Source of the DNA: Brachyspira pilosicoli
Lineage (GTDB): Bacteria > Spirochaetota > Brachyspiria > Brachyspirales > Brachyspiraceae
Direction of reading: 5' to 3'
Assembly (NCBI RefSeq): GCF_036997485.1
Contig: NZ_JAWLPU010000004.1
Location: 248,001-312,000 of the forward strand
Length of the DNA: 64,000 nt
Positions 8,482-17,091 of the stretch are shown in pieces. Every line of letters starts with the position of its first letter. Positions within the stretch are counted from its first letter, which is position 1. The notes beneath the pieces are model-generated. The model was not told the origin of the DNA. It searched no databases and worked only from the letters and a program-made list of their open reading frames with translations. Position numbers and translations under genes: made by a program.

Positions 8482-9138
8482 TTAATTTTCTCCAAAATGA
8501 AATCCTACACTAATTAATGCTCCAATAGAATGATGTTTACTTATACTTCTTGAAGCAAATAGTTTTGATACATCATTTTTATTAAAAAACATATATTCAT
8601 AAAAAAGATTAATGCCTACTACTAGAGCACGATTATCATAAGTGTATATTCTTCTCTCAGCAGATAAGTTTACATATAAAGATATTGGAACTTGATTAAG
8701 CTTTTCATTAAGACCATCTATAAAAGGTGTGAATTTAGCACCAGTTGAAATACCATATACATTATATTGATTAACATTCATTGCATTTTCAAAAAATATA
8801 GGAGCTACTACAAATTTACAAGCTAAACCAGTATTGATGCTCATTATATCCATTTGGTTTATGCTATATTTATCACTTGGATTATTTCTCACAGATAAAG
8901 AACCAAAATTAATTCCTGTATCAAATAATAAATCTATACCTTTAAATTTTTTGCCTATTGGAAAATGATATCCTAATTGTAAATTTAAATCACCTCTTCC
9001 TTCAAGTACACTCTCTGTTAAATCTGTAAAACTTCCAACAACTCCAAGTTTAGCAAGAAAGTCTAATGTGAATCCAGCAAACAGATTATTTGAAATTAAT
9101 ACTACGGATGCAATAATTATAAATATTTTAGTTCTCAT
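8482..9138 (-). CDS. putative outer-membrane beta-barrel protein
   Basis: 218 residues with a clear signal peptide (about 1-21, hydrophobic core followed by LFAG). The mature part alternates polar and hydrophobic residues with many aromatic residues (GDLNLQLGYHFPIG, GINLFYEYMFF) and ends in a strand near a terminal Phe (ALISVGFHFGEN), all typical of small outer-membrane barrels. The family is not recognised and no function can be given. It is a single gene ending at the shared terminator. Several similar barrel-like proteins occur in this window (22099, 53611, 62791). Confidence 0.7.
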   Translation of the reverse strand: MRTKIFIIIASVVLISNNLFAGFTLDFLAKLGVVGSFTDLTESVLEGRGDLNLQLGYHFPIGKKFKGIDLLFDTGINFGSLSVRNNPSDKYSINQMDIMSINTGLACKFVVAPIFFENAMNVNQYNVYGISTGAKFTPFIDGLNEKLNQVPISLYVNLSAERRIYTYDNRALVVGINLFYEYMFFNKNDVSKLFASRSISKHHSIGALISVGFHFGEN

Positions 9139-9384
9139 ATTTGTAATCCTTGGCTTTTATTGTTTTTATAAAAATGAGTTAAAATTTAATTATTAAAATA
9201 ATTTATTTAAAAAATAGATTATTTCCAAAAGATTAATAACTTATTCAAAGTTATAATATTTGCATAGCTCAATGCTTTGCAGTATTTATTGTCGGTCATT
9301 CATCTGTTAGCTTTAAATATAAATATTATGTAAACAATTATATAAAATAGTACAATGAAAGTAATTTGTATTTAATAAAAAATA

Positions 9385-10632
9385 TCAGCTAAATAAATTA
9401 TAAAATAAAGGCATTATAAAACATACTATAAAAGCCCATGCTCCGTAAACATATATATAAAGCACATTTTTAGTGTCTCCTATAGTGATGTTTTTAATAT
9501 CTTTTATATCTTCATTGTTTTTAAAAATATTTAAAATAGATTTTATATTAAAAAATGTTATAAAAACTAAATTGCCAAGCATAACCAAATTTGTACCTAC
9601 TAATGTTATTTTGTTTGGGGTAATTCCATACTCTGCTAATCTATACAAAGAAGAAGTTAATACTAATATGTCAAACAATATTGCCACTATAGGAAGTACG
9701 ATATATAAAGCCTTAGTAAATATACTTGATTTATAATCAACTCTTACAAAGAACATATTTAATACAATTACAGCAAGCATAATATTATAAAGTACAAAAG
9801 TAACTCTGTTATCATAAGGTCTTATATCTGGCATTAATAGAAGAAGCAAAAGTATAAATATAAATAATAAACTAAAAGGCATTAATATTCTTGATAAATA
9901 TATAGAAATATTAGTTTTCATTTTTCTGTAAACTATATATACCAAAAAAGGAAATATAGAAGTTAAAAATGATATGGATAATAATATTAATTTTATTATA
10001 ATCTCTTCATCTAAAATATTAAAAATATCTTTTATTAAAAATATAACTATAGTTGCAAATATTCCAAATACTGTTGATATTACAGCCGCTATTAAACATG
10101 CAAATATTGATATATCTGCAGAAAATGTAAAAAACTCTGAAATAGTTTTAGAATTTAATACTTGAAAACCATTATATGATAAACCTATTATTATGAAAAA
10201 TATGATAATAGAAAATATATATTTAATATAATAGAACTGTGAATATACTCTTATGTTTTCAATAGTACCAATTGCTGCAAAGAAAATAGTGCTTAAATTG
10301 ATAATTGATACAAATAAAAAAGATAAAAATATTATAGCAATATTTCTTAAATTAAACTTTGAATTAATATTGAATATTAAACTAAAACAGAAAAAATAAA
10401 ATATATAAAAATAAAAACTCTCTATAAATAAAATATTAAAATTACTATAAATACTATCAATTAATTTATCAATATTTACAATGTTTAAATAAGAATATAT
10501 AGTCATTGCTAATGATGCGATAAAACCTATAGCAATAATAATTAGATTTGCTATTAAATTATTTTCTAATATTTTTCTTATTTTAGTATTTATATTATCT
10601 ATATTGTTTATTAATTTATTATTTTCTTGCAT
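9385..10632 (-). CDS. polytopic membrane protein of unknown function
   Basis: 415 residues with about twelve hydrophobic helices rich in Ile, Phe and Leu, after a charged, Asn-rich N-terminus (about 1-28). I see no transporter or enzyme motif. The low-GC codon use strongly favours ATA and ATT, like the neighbours. It is flanked by intergenic gaps of about 250-290 bp on both sides, so it is probably transcribed alone. The start is the first ATG of the frame; a TAGGAT site precedes it on the minus strand. The function is unknown. Confidence 0.65.
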   Translation of the reverse strand: MQENNKLINNIDNINTKIRKILENNLIANLIIIAIGFIASLAMTIYSYLNIVNIDKLIDSIYSNFNILFIESFYFYIFYFFCFSLIFNINSKFNLRNIAIIFLSFLFVSIINLSTIFFAAIGTIENIRVYSQFYYIKYIFSIIIFFIIIGLSYNGFQVLNSKTISEFFTFSADISIFACLIAAVISTVFGIFATIVIFLIKDIFNILDEEIIIKLILLSISFLTSIFPFLVYIVYRKMKTNISIYLSRILMPFSLLFIFILLLLLLMPDIRPYDNRVTFVLYNIMLAVIVLNMFFVRVDYKSSIFTKALYIVLPIVAILFDILVLTSSLYRLAEYGITPNKITLVGTNLVMLGNLVFITFFNIKSILNIFKNNEDIKDIKNITIGDTKNVLYIYVYGAWAFIVCFIMPLFYNLFS

Positions 10633-10863
10633 TTTTAAAATCCTAAAATAAATATAGCCTATAATGGTATATGTAATGAAAGTTGATTATAAATGAGCAA
10701 GAATAAAAGTCAATGAGAAATTATATTTATTATTATAGAATAGCAGTAAAGAACTATTTATTAAAAAAACTAAAAGTTATAAAAAAATATTTTTTGTTTT
10801 TTCATATTAATGCGATAATATTAGATATGTATTTTATTAATGACAGCTATGTATAAAAATACA

Positions 10864-10891
10864 TTGCTTTTATTATAAAATATTATACAAT
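10864..10891 (+). promoter_or_regulatory. possible promoter of glgP
   Basis: TTGCTT (10864-10869), 16 bp, then TACAAT (10886-10891), about 33 bp before the start codon. The match is moderate and AT-rich DNA gives many such hits. Confidence 0.35.
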
Positions 10892-10924
10892 GAAATATCT
10901 AAATTTTAAGGGGCGGTAATATTT

Positions 10925-13489
10925 ATGAAAGTAAGTAAATATATGGTTTCACCTTCTATACCAAAAGAGTTAGAGCCATTAATGGAGATAACTAAAAACT
11001 TTTGGTGGTGTTGGAATCAAAAAGCAATTAATTTATTGAGGAACATAGATATTGATAACTGGGATAAAAAAGACCATAACCCTATAAGACTTTTAGGGGA
11101 ATCTTCACAGGAATGTTTCGATACTATGCTTCATGATGATGCAGCTATGATGAACTTAGCTGAAGTTTATGATGAGTTTAAGACATATATGAATCAAGAA
11201 ACTTGGTATGATAGTTTAGATGATTCTCAAAAGACTAAAAATGAAAAGATTGCATATTTTTCTTTTGAATATGGTTTGCATGAATCTTTGCCAAATTACT
11301 CTGGCGGTTTAGGAATATTATCTGGAGACCATTTGAAGTCTGCGAGTGATTTAGGGTTGCCTTTTGTTGCTGTTGGACTTTTATATAGAAAAGGATATTT
11401 TAGACAATATTTGAACGCTGATGGTTGGCAGCAGGAATATGATATAGAAAATGACTTTTTTAATTTAGCATTAGAAAAAGTGTTAGATAAAAACGGCGAG
11501 ACAATGAAAGTTGATGTTGATTTGCCTGGAAGAAAAGTTTATGCTCAAATTTGGAAGGCTAATGTTGGAAGAATAGAGCTTTATTATTTAGATGCTAATA
11601 TAGAAGAAAATAGTGTAGAAGACAGAGATATTACAGCTCAGCTTTACGGCGGTAATTTAGAGACAAGAATACAGCAAGAGATACTTCTTGGTATTGGAGG
11701 TATTAAGGCATTAAATAAACTTGGAATAAAACCTACTATTTATCACATGAATGAAGGACATAGTGCTTTTCTTTCTTTAGAGAGAATGAGACAGCTTATG
11801 GAAAACAATCATCTTGATAAGAATGCTGCAAGAGAGGTTGTTTATAGTTCTAACGTATTCACAACACATACACCTGTGCCTGCTGGTAACGATGTATTTC
11901 CTATGGATATGGTACAGAAATATTTTAGCGAGTATGTTAAACATATTGGCATGTCTATGGATGAGTTCTTAAGACTTGGAAGAATTAATCCTGATGACAA
12001 TAAAGAAAATTTCTGTATGACAGTTTTAGCACTTAATTTGTCTGCTGAAAATAACGGAGTAAGTTTGCTTCATGGTCATGTTTCAAGGGCTATGTGGAAA
12101 GATATATGGAAAGGGGTGCCAGAAAATGAGCTTCCTATTGATGCTATTACTAATGGTATTCACACATTAAGCTGGATATCTTTTGATATGCAAAACTTAT
12201 TAGATAGATATTTAGGTCCTCGTTGGAGAACTAAGCCTTTAGAGCATGAGGTTTGGGAGAGGGTGCAAAGAATACCTGATGCTGAACTTTGGAAAACTCA
12301 TGAGAGAAGAAAAGAGCGATTAATAGATTTTTGCAGAACTAGATTAAAATCTCAAATTACAAACAGAGGCTTTACAAAAAATGAAATAGAGCATGCTGAC
12401 CAAATATTGTCACCTGATGCTTTAACTATTGGTTTTGCGAGAAGATTTGCTACATATAAAAGAGGTACTTTATTATTTAGAGATTTAGACAGATTAAAAA
12501 AGATATTAAATAATAAAGATAAGCCAGTGCAGATAATATTTGCTGGTAAGGCACACCCTCACGATAATGGCGGTAAAGAGCTTATTAGGGAGATATCTGA
12601 AATTTGCAGAAGAGAAGATTTTAGAGACCATATAGTATTTTTAGAAGACTATGATATTAATGTAGCAAGATATATGGTTCAGGGGGTTGATGTATGGCTT
12701 AATAACCCAAGAAGACCATTAGAAGCTAGCGGTACAAGCGGCATGAAAGTTCCGCCTAATGGTGGTTTGAACTTCAGCGTATTAGATGGTTGGTGGGATG
12801 AGGCTTATGACGCTCAAAATGGTTGGGCTATTGGTAATAGAGAAGAGTATTCAGATTTAGAGTATCAAGATGATGTTGAGAGCAAGGCTATATATAATGT
12901 ATTAGAAAATGAGATTATTCCTCTTTATTATAACAACAGAGGAAGAGATGATATACCTCGTGAATGGGTTGCTGCTATGAAATGGAGTATGCAAACTGTT
13001 TGTCCTGTATTTTCTACAAATAGAATGGTTGCTGATTATTATAATAAGTTTTATAATAAAGCAAGCAAGAGATATTTGCATATGATTAAAAATGACTTTG
13101 AAAAGCCTAAAGCTTTAAAAGAATGGAAAGAAAATATATATTCTAAATGGTCTAAGGTTTCTTTTGAAAATACTATTTCTGAAATGCCTTCAGGAAATTT
13201 GAAAGTTGGAAGCAAATTTGAAATAAAAACTATAGTAAATCTTGGAGATATAGCACCTGATTCTGTGAGAGTTGAGCTTTATTATGGTAAATTAAGCATG
13301 AAAGAAGAGATTATAGAGCCTTCTATAATTGAAATGAAACATTCTGCTGATTTAGGTAATGGAAGACATTCATTTAGCGGAGCTTTAGTATGCAACAATA
13401 GCGGACAGAGCGGTTTTGCTATAAGGATGTATCCATACAATAAAGATTTGAGTTACAAATTTGATATGAAGCTTATTATTTGGAGCTAA
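10925..13489 (+). CDS. glgP: glycogen/alpha-glucan phosphorylase (GT35)
   Basis: 854 residues. It releases glucose-1-phosphate from alpha-1,4-glucans using pyridoxal phosphate. The N-terminal segment with FWWCWNQKAINLLR is the DUF3417 module of the bacterial and archaeal type of phosphorylase. The PLP lysine lies in EASGTSGMKVPPNGG near residue 600. The C-terminal roughly 100 residues form an added beta domain, common in this subfamily. A strong GGGGCGG ribosome-binding site is present. It stands alone, ends at a terminator, and no other glycogen genes are in the window. The natural substrate could be glycogen or maltodextrin. Confidence 0.93.
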   Translation: MKVSKYMVSPSIPKELEPLMEITKNFWWCWNQKAINLLRNIDIDNWDKKDHNPIRLLGESSQECFDTMLHDDAAMMNLAEVYDEFKTYMNQETWYDSLDDSQKTKNEKIAYFSFEYGLHESLPNYSGGLGILSGDHLKSASDLGLPFVAVGLLYRKGYFRQYLNADGWQQEYDIENDFFNLALEKVLDKNGETMKVDVDLPGRKVYAQIWKANVGRIELYYLDANIEENSVEDRDITAQLYGGNLETRIQQEILLGIGGIKALNKLGIKPTIYHMNEGHSAFLSLERMRQLMENNHLDKNAAREVVYSSNVFTTHTPVPAGNDVFPMDMVQKYFSEYVKHIGMSMDEFLRLGRINPDDNKENFCMTVLALNLSAENNGVSLLHGHVSRAMWKDIWKGVPENELPIDAITNGIHTLSWISFDMQNLLDRYLGPRWRTKPLEHEVWERVQRIPDAELWKTHERRKERLIDFCRTRLKSQITNRGFTKNEIEHADQILSPDALTIGFARRFATYKRGTLLFRDLDRLKKILNNKDKPVQIIFAGKAHPHDNGGKELIREISEICRREDFRDHIVFLEDYDINVARYMVQGVDVWLNNPRRPLEASGTSGMKVPPNGGLNFSVLDGWWDEAYDAQNGWAIGNREEYSDLEYQDDVESKAIYNVLENEIIPLYYNNRGRDDIPREWVAAMKWSMQTVCPVFSTNRMVADYYNKFYNKASKRYLHMIKNDFEKPKALKEWKENIYSKWSKVSFENTISEMPSGNLKVGSKFEIKTIVNLGDIAPDSVRVELYYGKLSMKEEIIEPSIIEMKHSADLGNGRHSFSGALVCNNSGQSGFAIRMYPYNKDLSYKFDMKLIIWS

Positions 13490-13510
13490 TATTATTTTGA
13501 TTTAAATATC

Positions 13511-13548
13511 AAAGGGTTTAACTTAAATAATTAAGTTGAGCCCTTTTT
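13511..13548 (+). terminator. terminator after glgP
   Basis: AAAGGGTTTAACTTAA pairs with TTAAGTTGAGCCCTTT (one mismatch), followed by a T-run. The stem is long and the arms almost complementary. Confidence 0.8.
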
Positions 13549-13730
13549 TATTTGTATATGCTAAAGAATTATATTTTTTAAATCTGTATTTTTTGCAAAA
13601 CTTATATTAGATTTTTACTGTAACAAAAACTTTTTGAATATTTGGTGTAATTTGTAAGATTATAATTTTTTAAGAAACTTATAAATTTATTAGTGTATAT
13701 TAATTTATTATTTTTTATGAGGATAAAAAT

Positions 13731-14429
13731 ATGTTGGCTGTATTTGTTAATATGATTGCTGTTTTTATTGGTTCTATTGTGGGAATAATATTTAAAAATA
13801 ATTTATCAAAAAAATATGAGAGAGTTGTATTTATTTCTGCGGGTATTATATCTTTAACTATAGGTATTTCTATGGCTATTATAACTGAGCATATACTTAT
13901 ATTTGCTATATCTATTATGCTTGGCGGACTTACTGGTACTATGCTTTCTATAGAAGAGAAAATTGAATCTTTTGGTAAAATTATAAAAAAGACTTTTTCA
14001 TTTAAAGATAATGCTGGGAATTTTAGTTTAGGTTTTTTAACATCATCAATACTTTTTTGTTCTGGTTCTATGTCTATAGTAGGTTCTTTTCAGGCTGGCA
14101 CTAATGGTAATTACGATTTAATATTTACTAAGAGCGTGATAGACGGTTTTGTTGCTATATTTATGACAACGGTTTATGGAATAGGGGTTGCTTTTTCTGT
14201 AATTAGCATATTTGTTTATCAGGGAGCTTTAACTTTGCTTTCTTCTTTTTTAGAGCCTTATGTTTCTCAGACTATGCTTAATGAGGTTTCTGCTGTTGGG
14301 GGTGCTACGGTTATGATGATAGGGCTTAATCTTCTAAATATTACAAAGATTAAAACTGGGGATTTTTTGCCTGCTTTGATTTATGCTATTTTTTTAGTTT
14401 TAATTATACCATATATTCCTTTTTTATGA
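13731..14429 (+). CDS. DUF554 family membrane protein (YdfK/YqgA-like)
   Basis: 232 residues with about seven membrane segments. The N-terminus (VNMIAVFIGSIVGIIFKN), the central FCSGSMSIVGSFQAGTNG with its conserved Cys-Ser-Gly-Ser-Met stretch, and SAVGGATVMMIGLNLL match the DUF554 family, inner-membrane proteins of unknown or proposed transport function. The length is typical. A GAGGA site precedes the ATG. The next gene starts 38 bp downstream on the same strand, so the two may share a transcript. Confidence 0.85.
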   Translation: MLAVFVNMIAVFIGSIVGIIFKNNLSKKYERVVFISAGIISLTIGISMAIITEHILIFAISIMLGGLTGTMLSIEEKIESFGKIIKKTFSFKDNAGNFSLGFLTSSILFCSGSMSIVGSFQAGTNGNYDLIFTKSVIDGFVAIFMTTVYGIGVAFSVISIFVYQGALTLLSSFLEPYVSQTMLNEVSAVGGATVMMIGLNLLNITKIKTGDFLPALIYAIFLVLIIPYIPFL

Positions 14430-14467
14430 TATAATCCAAATACTTTCAATTTTTATTAGGATTATTT

Positions 14468-15583
14468 ATGAATACTATTTTAAAAGATTATTTGGAATAT
14501 GCTAAAGAAAAATCTAATATAGATGAAGTTCAAGATACAAAATTAATTAAAAAAAATGAAAAGTTTTTAAAATTAAAAGAATTAGAACATTCTGATGAGA
14601 TGCCTGCAATATGTAAAGAGCTTTCTCTTTCACTTAATGATATGGATATATTAAAATCTTTTAGTGCTTCTAATTTTATTGCACATTCATTTTATCATGA
14701 TGATAATATTGACGAAGAGATTGGTAAAAGAATAATAGATTTATTTTACAAAAATATTTATTATGCCTGCAAATATATAAACGATGCTGCTTTAGCATAC
14801 AATATAGATGAAGATGATTTAACAACTGATGATATAGAGAATTTAGATATTGATATAATGTATAGAATAGATTATGAGGCACTTGCTTCTTTTACTGGTA
14901 TTGATACTATGATACCTGCGATTATGACTTTAACATGCGGCAATCTTAATCTTCGTGAATATTTTAGAAGTTTAGAGCCTACTGAATATATAGAGTATAT
15001 AGAAACTTATATTCCTAGTATGAGATATTTGCATGTTGGAATTGATGCTTCATTAAAGACTAAAATACTTGTATTATCTCCAAAGGTTGAGAGGGGATTT
15101 TTTATTGAAACTGCTGATACTAATAATTGCTTTCATTTAATTACTCTCCTTGAAAATGAGATTTACAATAAAAAATTATTAAAAAGATATGGAATAGATA
15201 ATTTCGAGTTTAATGATTTGGTTTACAAAGTTGCAAAAGGAGAGGAGTATTCTCAAGAGATTATTGAAACAAATGCCCATCAGCAATACTATACAATATA
15301 TGCTTTACAAAATGATGGTTCATATAAAATAGAAGATGATAATGGAGAGCTTGATTTGGATAATATTTTGCATAGCGATATTTCTCCAGAAGATATACCT
15401 CAAATTGAAGGCACTCCTATTATTATAATGGACAGTGAAGGCATGTGGACAAAACCTATAAAATGGGATAATAGTTATTTTACAAAGCTACATCAGAAGT
15501 TAAACCCTTATGTTAATATATTAGATGAGATTACAGACGAAGAATACAAATCTTGTATAGATAAGATAAAGAAGTTTAATTGA
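14468..15583 (+). CDS. hypothetical acidic cytoplasmic protein
   Basis: 371 residues that I do not recognise. It is strongly acidic, with repeated Asp/Glu runs (DDNIDEEIGKR, IDEDDLTTDDIENLDID), and has no signal peptide or membrane span. The middle contains a hydrophobic beta-rich part (PSMRYLHVGIDASLKTKILVL). TTAGGAT precedes the ATG. The 38-bp gap to the DUF554 gene suggests co-transcription. Just after its end the DNA enters the repeat zone around the LRR gene. Confidence 0.65.
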   Translation: MNTILKDYLEYAKEKSNIDEVQDTKLIKKNEKFLKLKELEHSDEMPAICKELSLSLNDMDILKSFSASNFIAHSFYHDDNIDEEIGKRIIDLFYKNIYYACKYINDAALAYNIDEDDLTTDDIENLDIDIMYRIDYEALASFTGIDTMIPAIMTLTCGNLNLREYFRSLEPTEYIEYIETYIPSMRYLHVGIDASLKTKILVLSPKVERGFFIETADTNNCFHLITLLENEIYNKKLLKRYGIDNFEFNDLVYKVAKGEEYSQEIIETNAHQQYYTIYALQNDGSYKIEDDNGELDLDNILHSDISPEDIPQIEGTPIIIMDSEGMWTKPIKWDNSYFTKLHQKLNPYVNILDEITDEEYKSCIDKIKKFN

Positions 15584-15663
15584 TTTTTTAATATATCTAA
15601 AAAATTATATTTTGTCATAAAAGTTTTTATTTTATTCAACTTTTTCCCGCCGCAAAAAGTTGC

Positions 15664-15855
15664 AAAAAGTGCAATTGTTAGAATTCTAATAATATGTATA
15701 AAATATTATATAATAATTGTTTTTTAGTTAAAAATGCAGTTGTTTTGCTTCTTTTATACCAATAAAAGAACTGGGGTGCTACCCTACGGGCACGCTTCGC
15801 AGGGGCAAAGCCCTGCAAAATAATTAAAATTCAAAATATAATTTTGACAGACTTA
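15664..15855. repeat. direct repeat copy 1 beside the LRR gene
   Basis: Shares with 16861-17054, in the same order: AAAGTGCAATT, ATGCAG followed by TTTTGCTTCTTT, AAAAGAA and GGGGTGC, then GGGGCAAAGCCCTGC, AAAATAATTAAAATT and a TTTTGA element. This copy carries an extra insert, ACCCTACGGGCACGCTTCGC, at 15781. GCAGGG-GCAAAG-CCCTGC is a perfect 6-bp hairpin. Its right end runs into the last codons of the LRR gene. Confidence 0.7.
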
Positions 15856-16700
15856 AAAAATTTATTATCAAAAATATTTTTATTTTTTATTTTAGTATCT
15901 ATAAGAATTAATTCTTTTAATTTTTTCAACTTTTTTAATTCAGGAAGTTTTTTTATAGAACTTGAAAGAATATGTAATTCTTCTAAATTTTTTAATTTGC
16001 AAATAGAATCAGAAAGTTCTTTTAAATTATTAGAACCTATTAAAAGTGTTTGTAAATTTGTTAAATTAAATAATTCTTCAGGAAGAGTTTTATATTTATT
16101 ATAGCTTATATTTAAATATTTAAGCTTCTTTAAATAAGCAATTTCTTTAGGTATAATTTCTATATTGTTGCTCGATAAATCAAGAGCTTTTATATTTTTT
16201 AAATTTGAAATTTTTAAATCAATATTAGTAATTTTATTTGCACTTAAATCTAAATTTTTTATATTCTCTAAATAAAAAATTTCTTCCTGAATATTATTTA
16301 AATTATTTTCGCTTATATTAAGAACTTCTAATTTTTTTAGATTTATAATTTCTTTTGATATACTGCTTATTTTATTCTCATAAATATTAAAGATTTTTAA
16401 GTTTTTCAAATTTGATATTCCATCATCAATAAAACTAATATTATTTCCAGATAAATTTATTTCTTCAAGATTTTCTAAACTATAAATAAAATTCGGTATT
16501 TCATCAAAATCATTATACATAAACCAAATTCTTTTTAATGATTTTAATTTAGAAATTTCATCTAAAAATAAATTACAAGGCAATCCATACAAATCAAGCT
16601 CTTCAATATTCTCTAATTCTTCTTTGCTTCTTGGGAAATTTTCTATTTTTAACTCCAAAGCCCAAGAAATAATTTTATTAAAATCTTTATCTGATAGCAT
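15831..16700 (-). CDS. leucine-rich repeat protein
   Basis: About 289 residues from Met at 16700. It consists of about ten 23-residue leucine-rich repeats (LxxLxxLxLSxNxIxxIPxEIxx) after a short helical cap (LSDKDFNKIISWALELKIENF). LRRs form a curved protein-binding solenoid; the partner is unknown. There is no signal peptide. The frame stays open upstream to an ATG at 16772, but those 24 codons (GASCKKKNNKKL...) cover a perfect TTGACA-17-TATAGT promoter and a repeat edge, so I prefer the downstream start. That start would be leaderless or nearly so. The last codons lie in a repeat copy, so the C-terminus may be shaped by repeat insertion. Confidence 0.75.
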   Translation of the reverse strand: MLSDKDFNKIISWALELKIENFPRSKEELENIEELDLYGLPCNLFLDEISKLKSLKRIWFMYNDFDEIPNFIYSLENLEEINLSGNNISFIDDGISNLKNLKIFNIYENKISSISKEIINLKKLEVLNISENNLNNIQEEIFYLENIKNLDLSANKITNIDLKISNLKNIKALDLSSNNIEIIPKEIAYLKKLKYLNISYNKYKTLPEELFNLTNLQTLLIGSNNLKELSDSICKLKNLEELHILSSSIKKLPELKKLKKLKELILIDTKIKNKNIFDNKFFKSVKIIF

Positions 16701-16707
16701 AGAATGA

Positions 16708-16736
16708 ACTATACTAAAAATTTTAAAGTTTGTCAA
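16708..16736 (-). promoter_or_regulatory. consensus promoter of the LRR gene
   Basis: On the minus strand TTGACA (16736-16731), 17 bp and TATAGT (16713-16708). The start site would fall at about 16701, immediately next to the ATG at 16700. The spacer is almost identical to that of a promoter-like element at 43909-43937. Confidence 0.65.
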
Positions 16737-16772
16737 TTTTTTGTTGTTCTTTTTCTTGCAGCTTGCACCCAT

Positions 16773-17091
16773 ACCTAAAGGTACTTCTTTCAGTCGCAGG
16801 CACTTCCTTCGGTCGCGGTGCGGACTTCGTCAAAGTTTTTACCCTACGGGTACGCTTCGCGAAAGTGCAATTTCTTTAGCTTTATATATTTGAAATATCT
16901 ATTAAATATAATATAATACTCATATTTTTAGATAAATATGCAGCCTTTTTGCTTCTTTGTGGCAACAAAAGAAGTGGGGTGCGGGGCAAAGCCCTGCAAA
17001 ATAATTAAAATTAAAAAAATAAATTTTGAGCAAATATAAAATTTTAAGTATATACTAAAATAATTTTTAGCTGCTGTATATATTCTAAAAT
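16773..17091. repeat. gene-free repeat zone with direct repeat copy 2
   Basis: 16773-16860 is GC-rich (CTTCCTTCGGTCGCGG, then ACCCTACGGGTACGCTTCGC at 16841, one base different from 15781). 16861-17054 is the second copy of the LRR-flanking repeat, ending in the GGGCAAAGCCC hairpin (16984-16996) and a promoter-like TTGAGC (17026-17031), 17 bp, TATATA (17049-17054). That element points into the end of the SNF2 gene on the other strand. No gene is seen. Confidence 0.65.

Noticed and set aside
16701-16772. The 24-codon N-terminal extension of the LRR protein
   Set aside because: It covers a consensus promoter and repeat sequence and has no good ribosome-binding site.
16773-17091. A CRISPR array or tRNA cluster in the GC-rich intergenic patch
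   Set aside because: The repeats are two diverged copies and not regularly spaced, and no cloverleaf can be drawn.
15584-17091. Insertion sequence around the LRR gene
   Set aside because: No transposase frame or terminal inverted repeats are present; the flanks are direct repeats.
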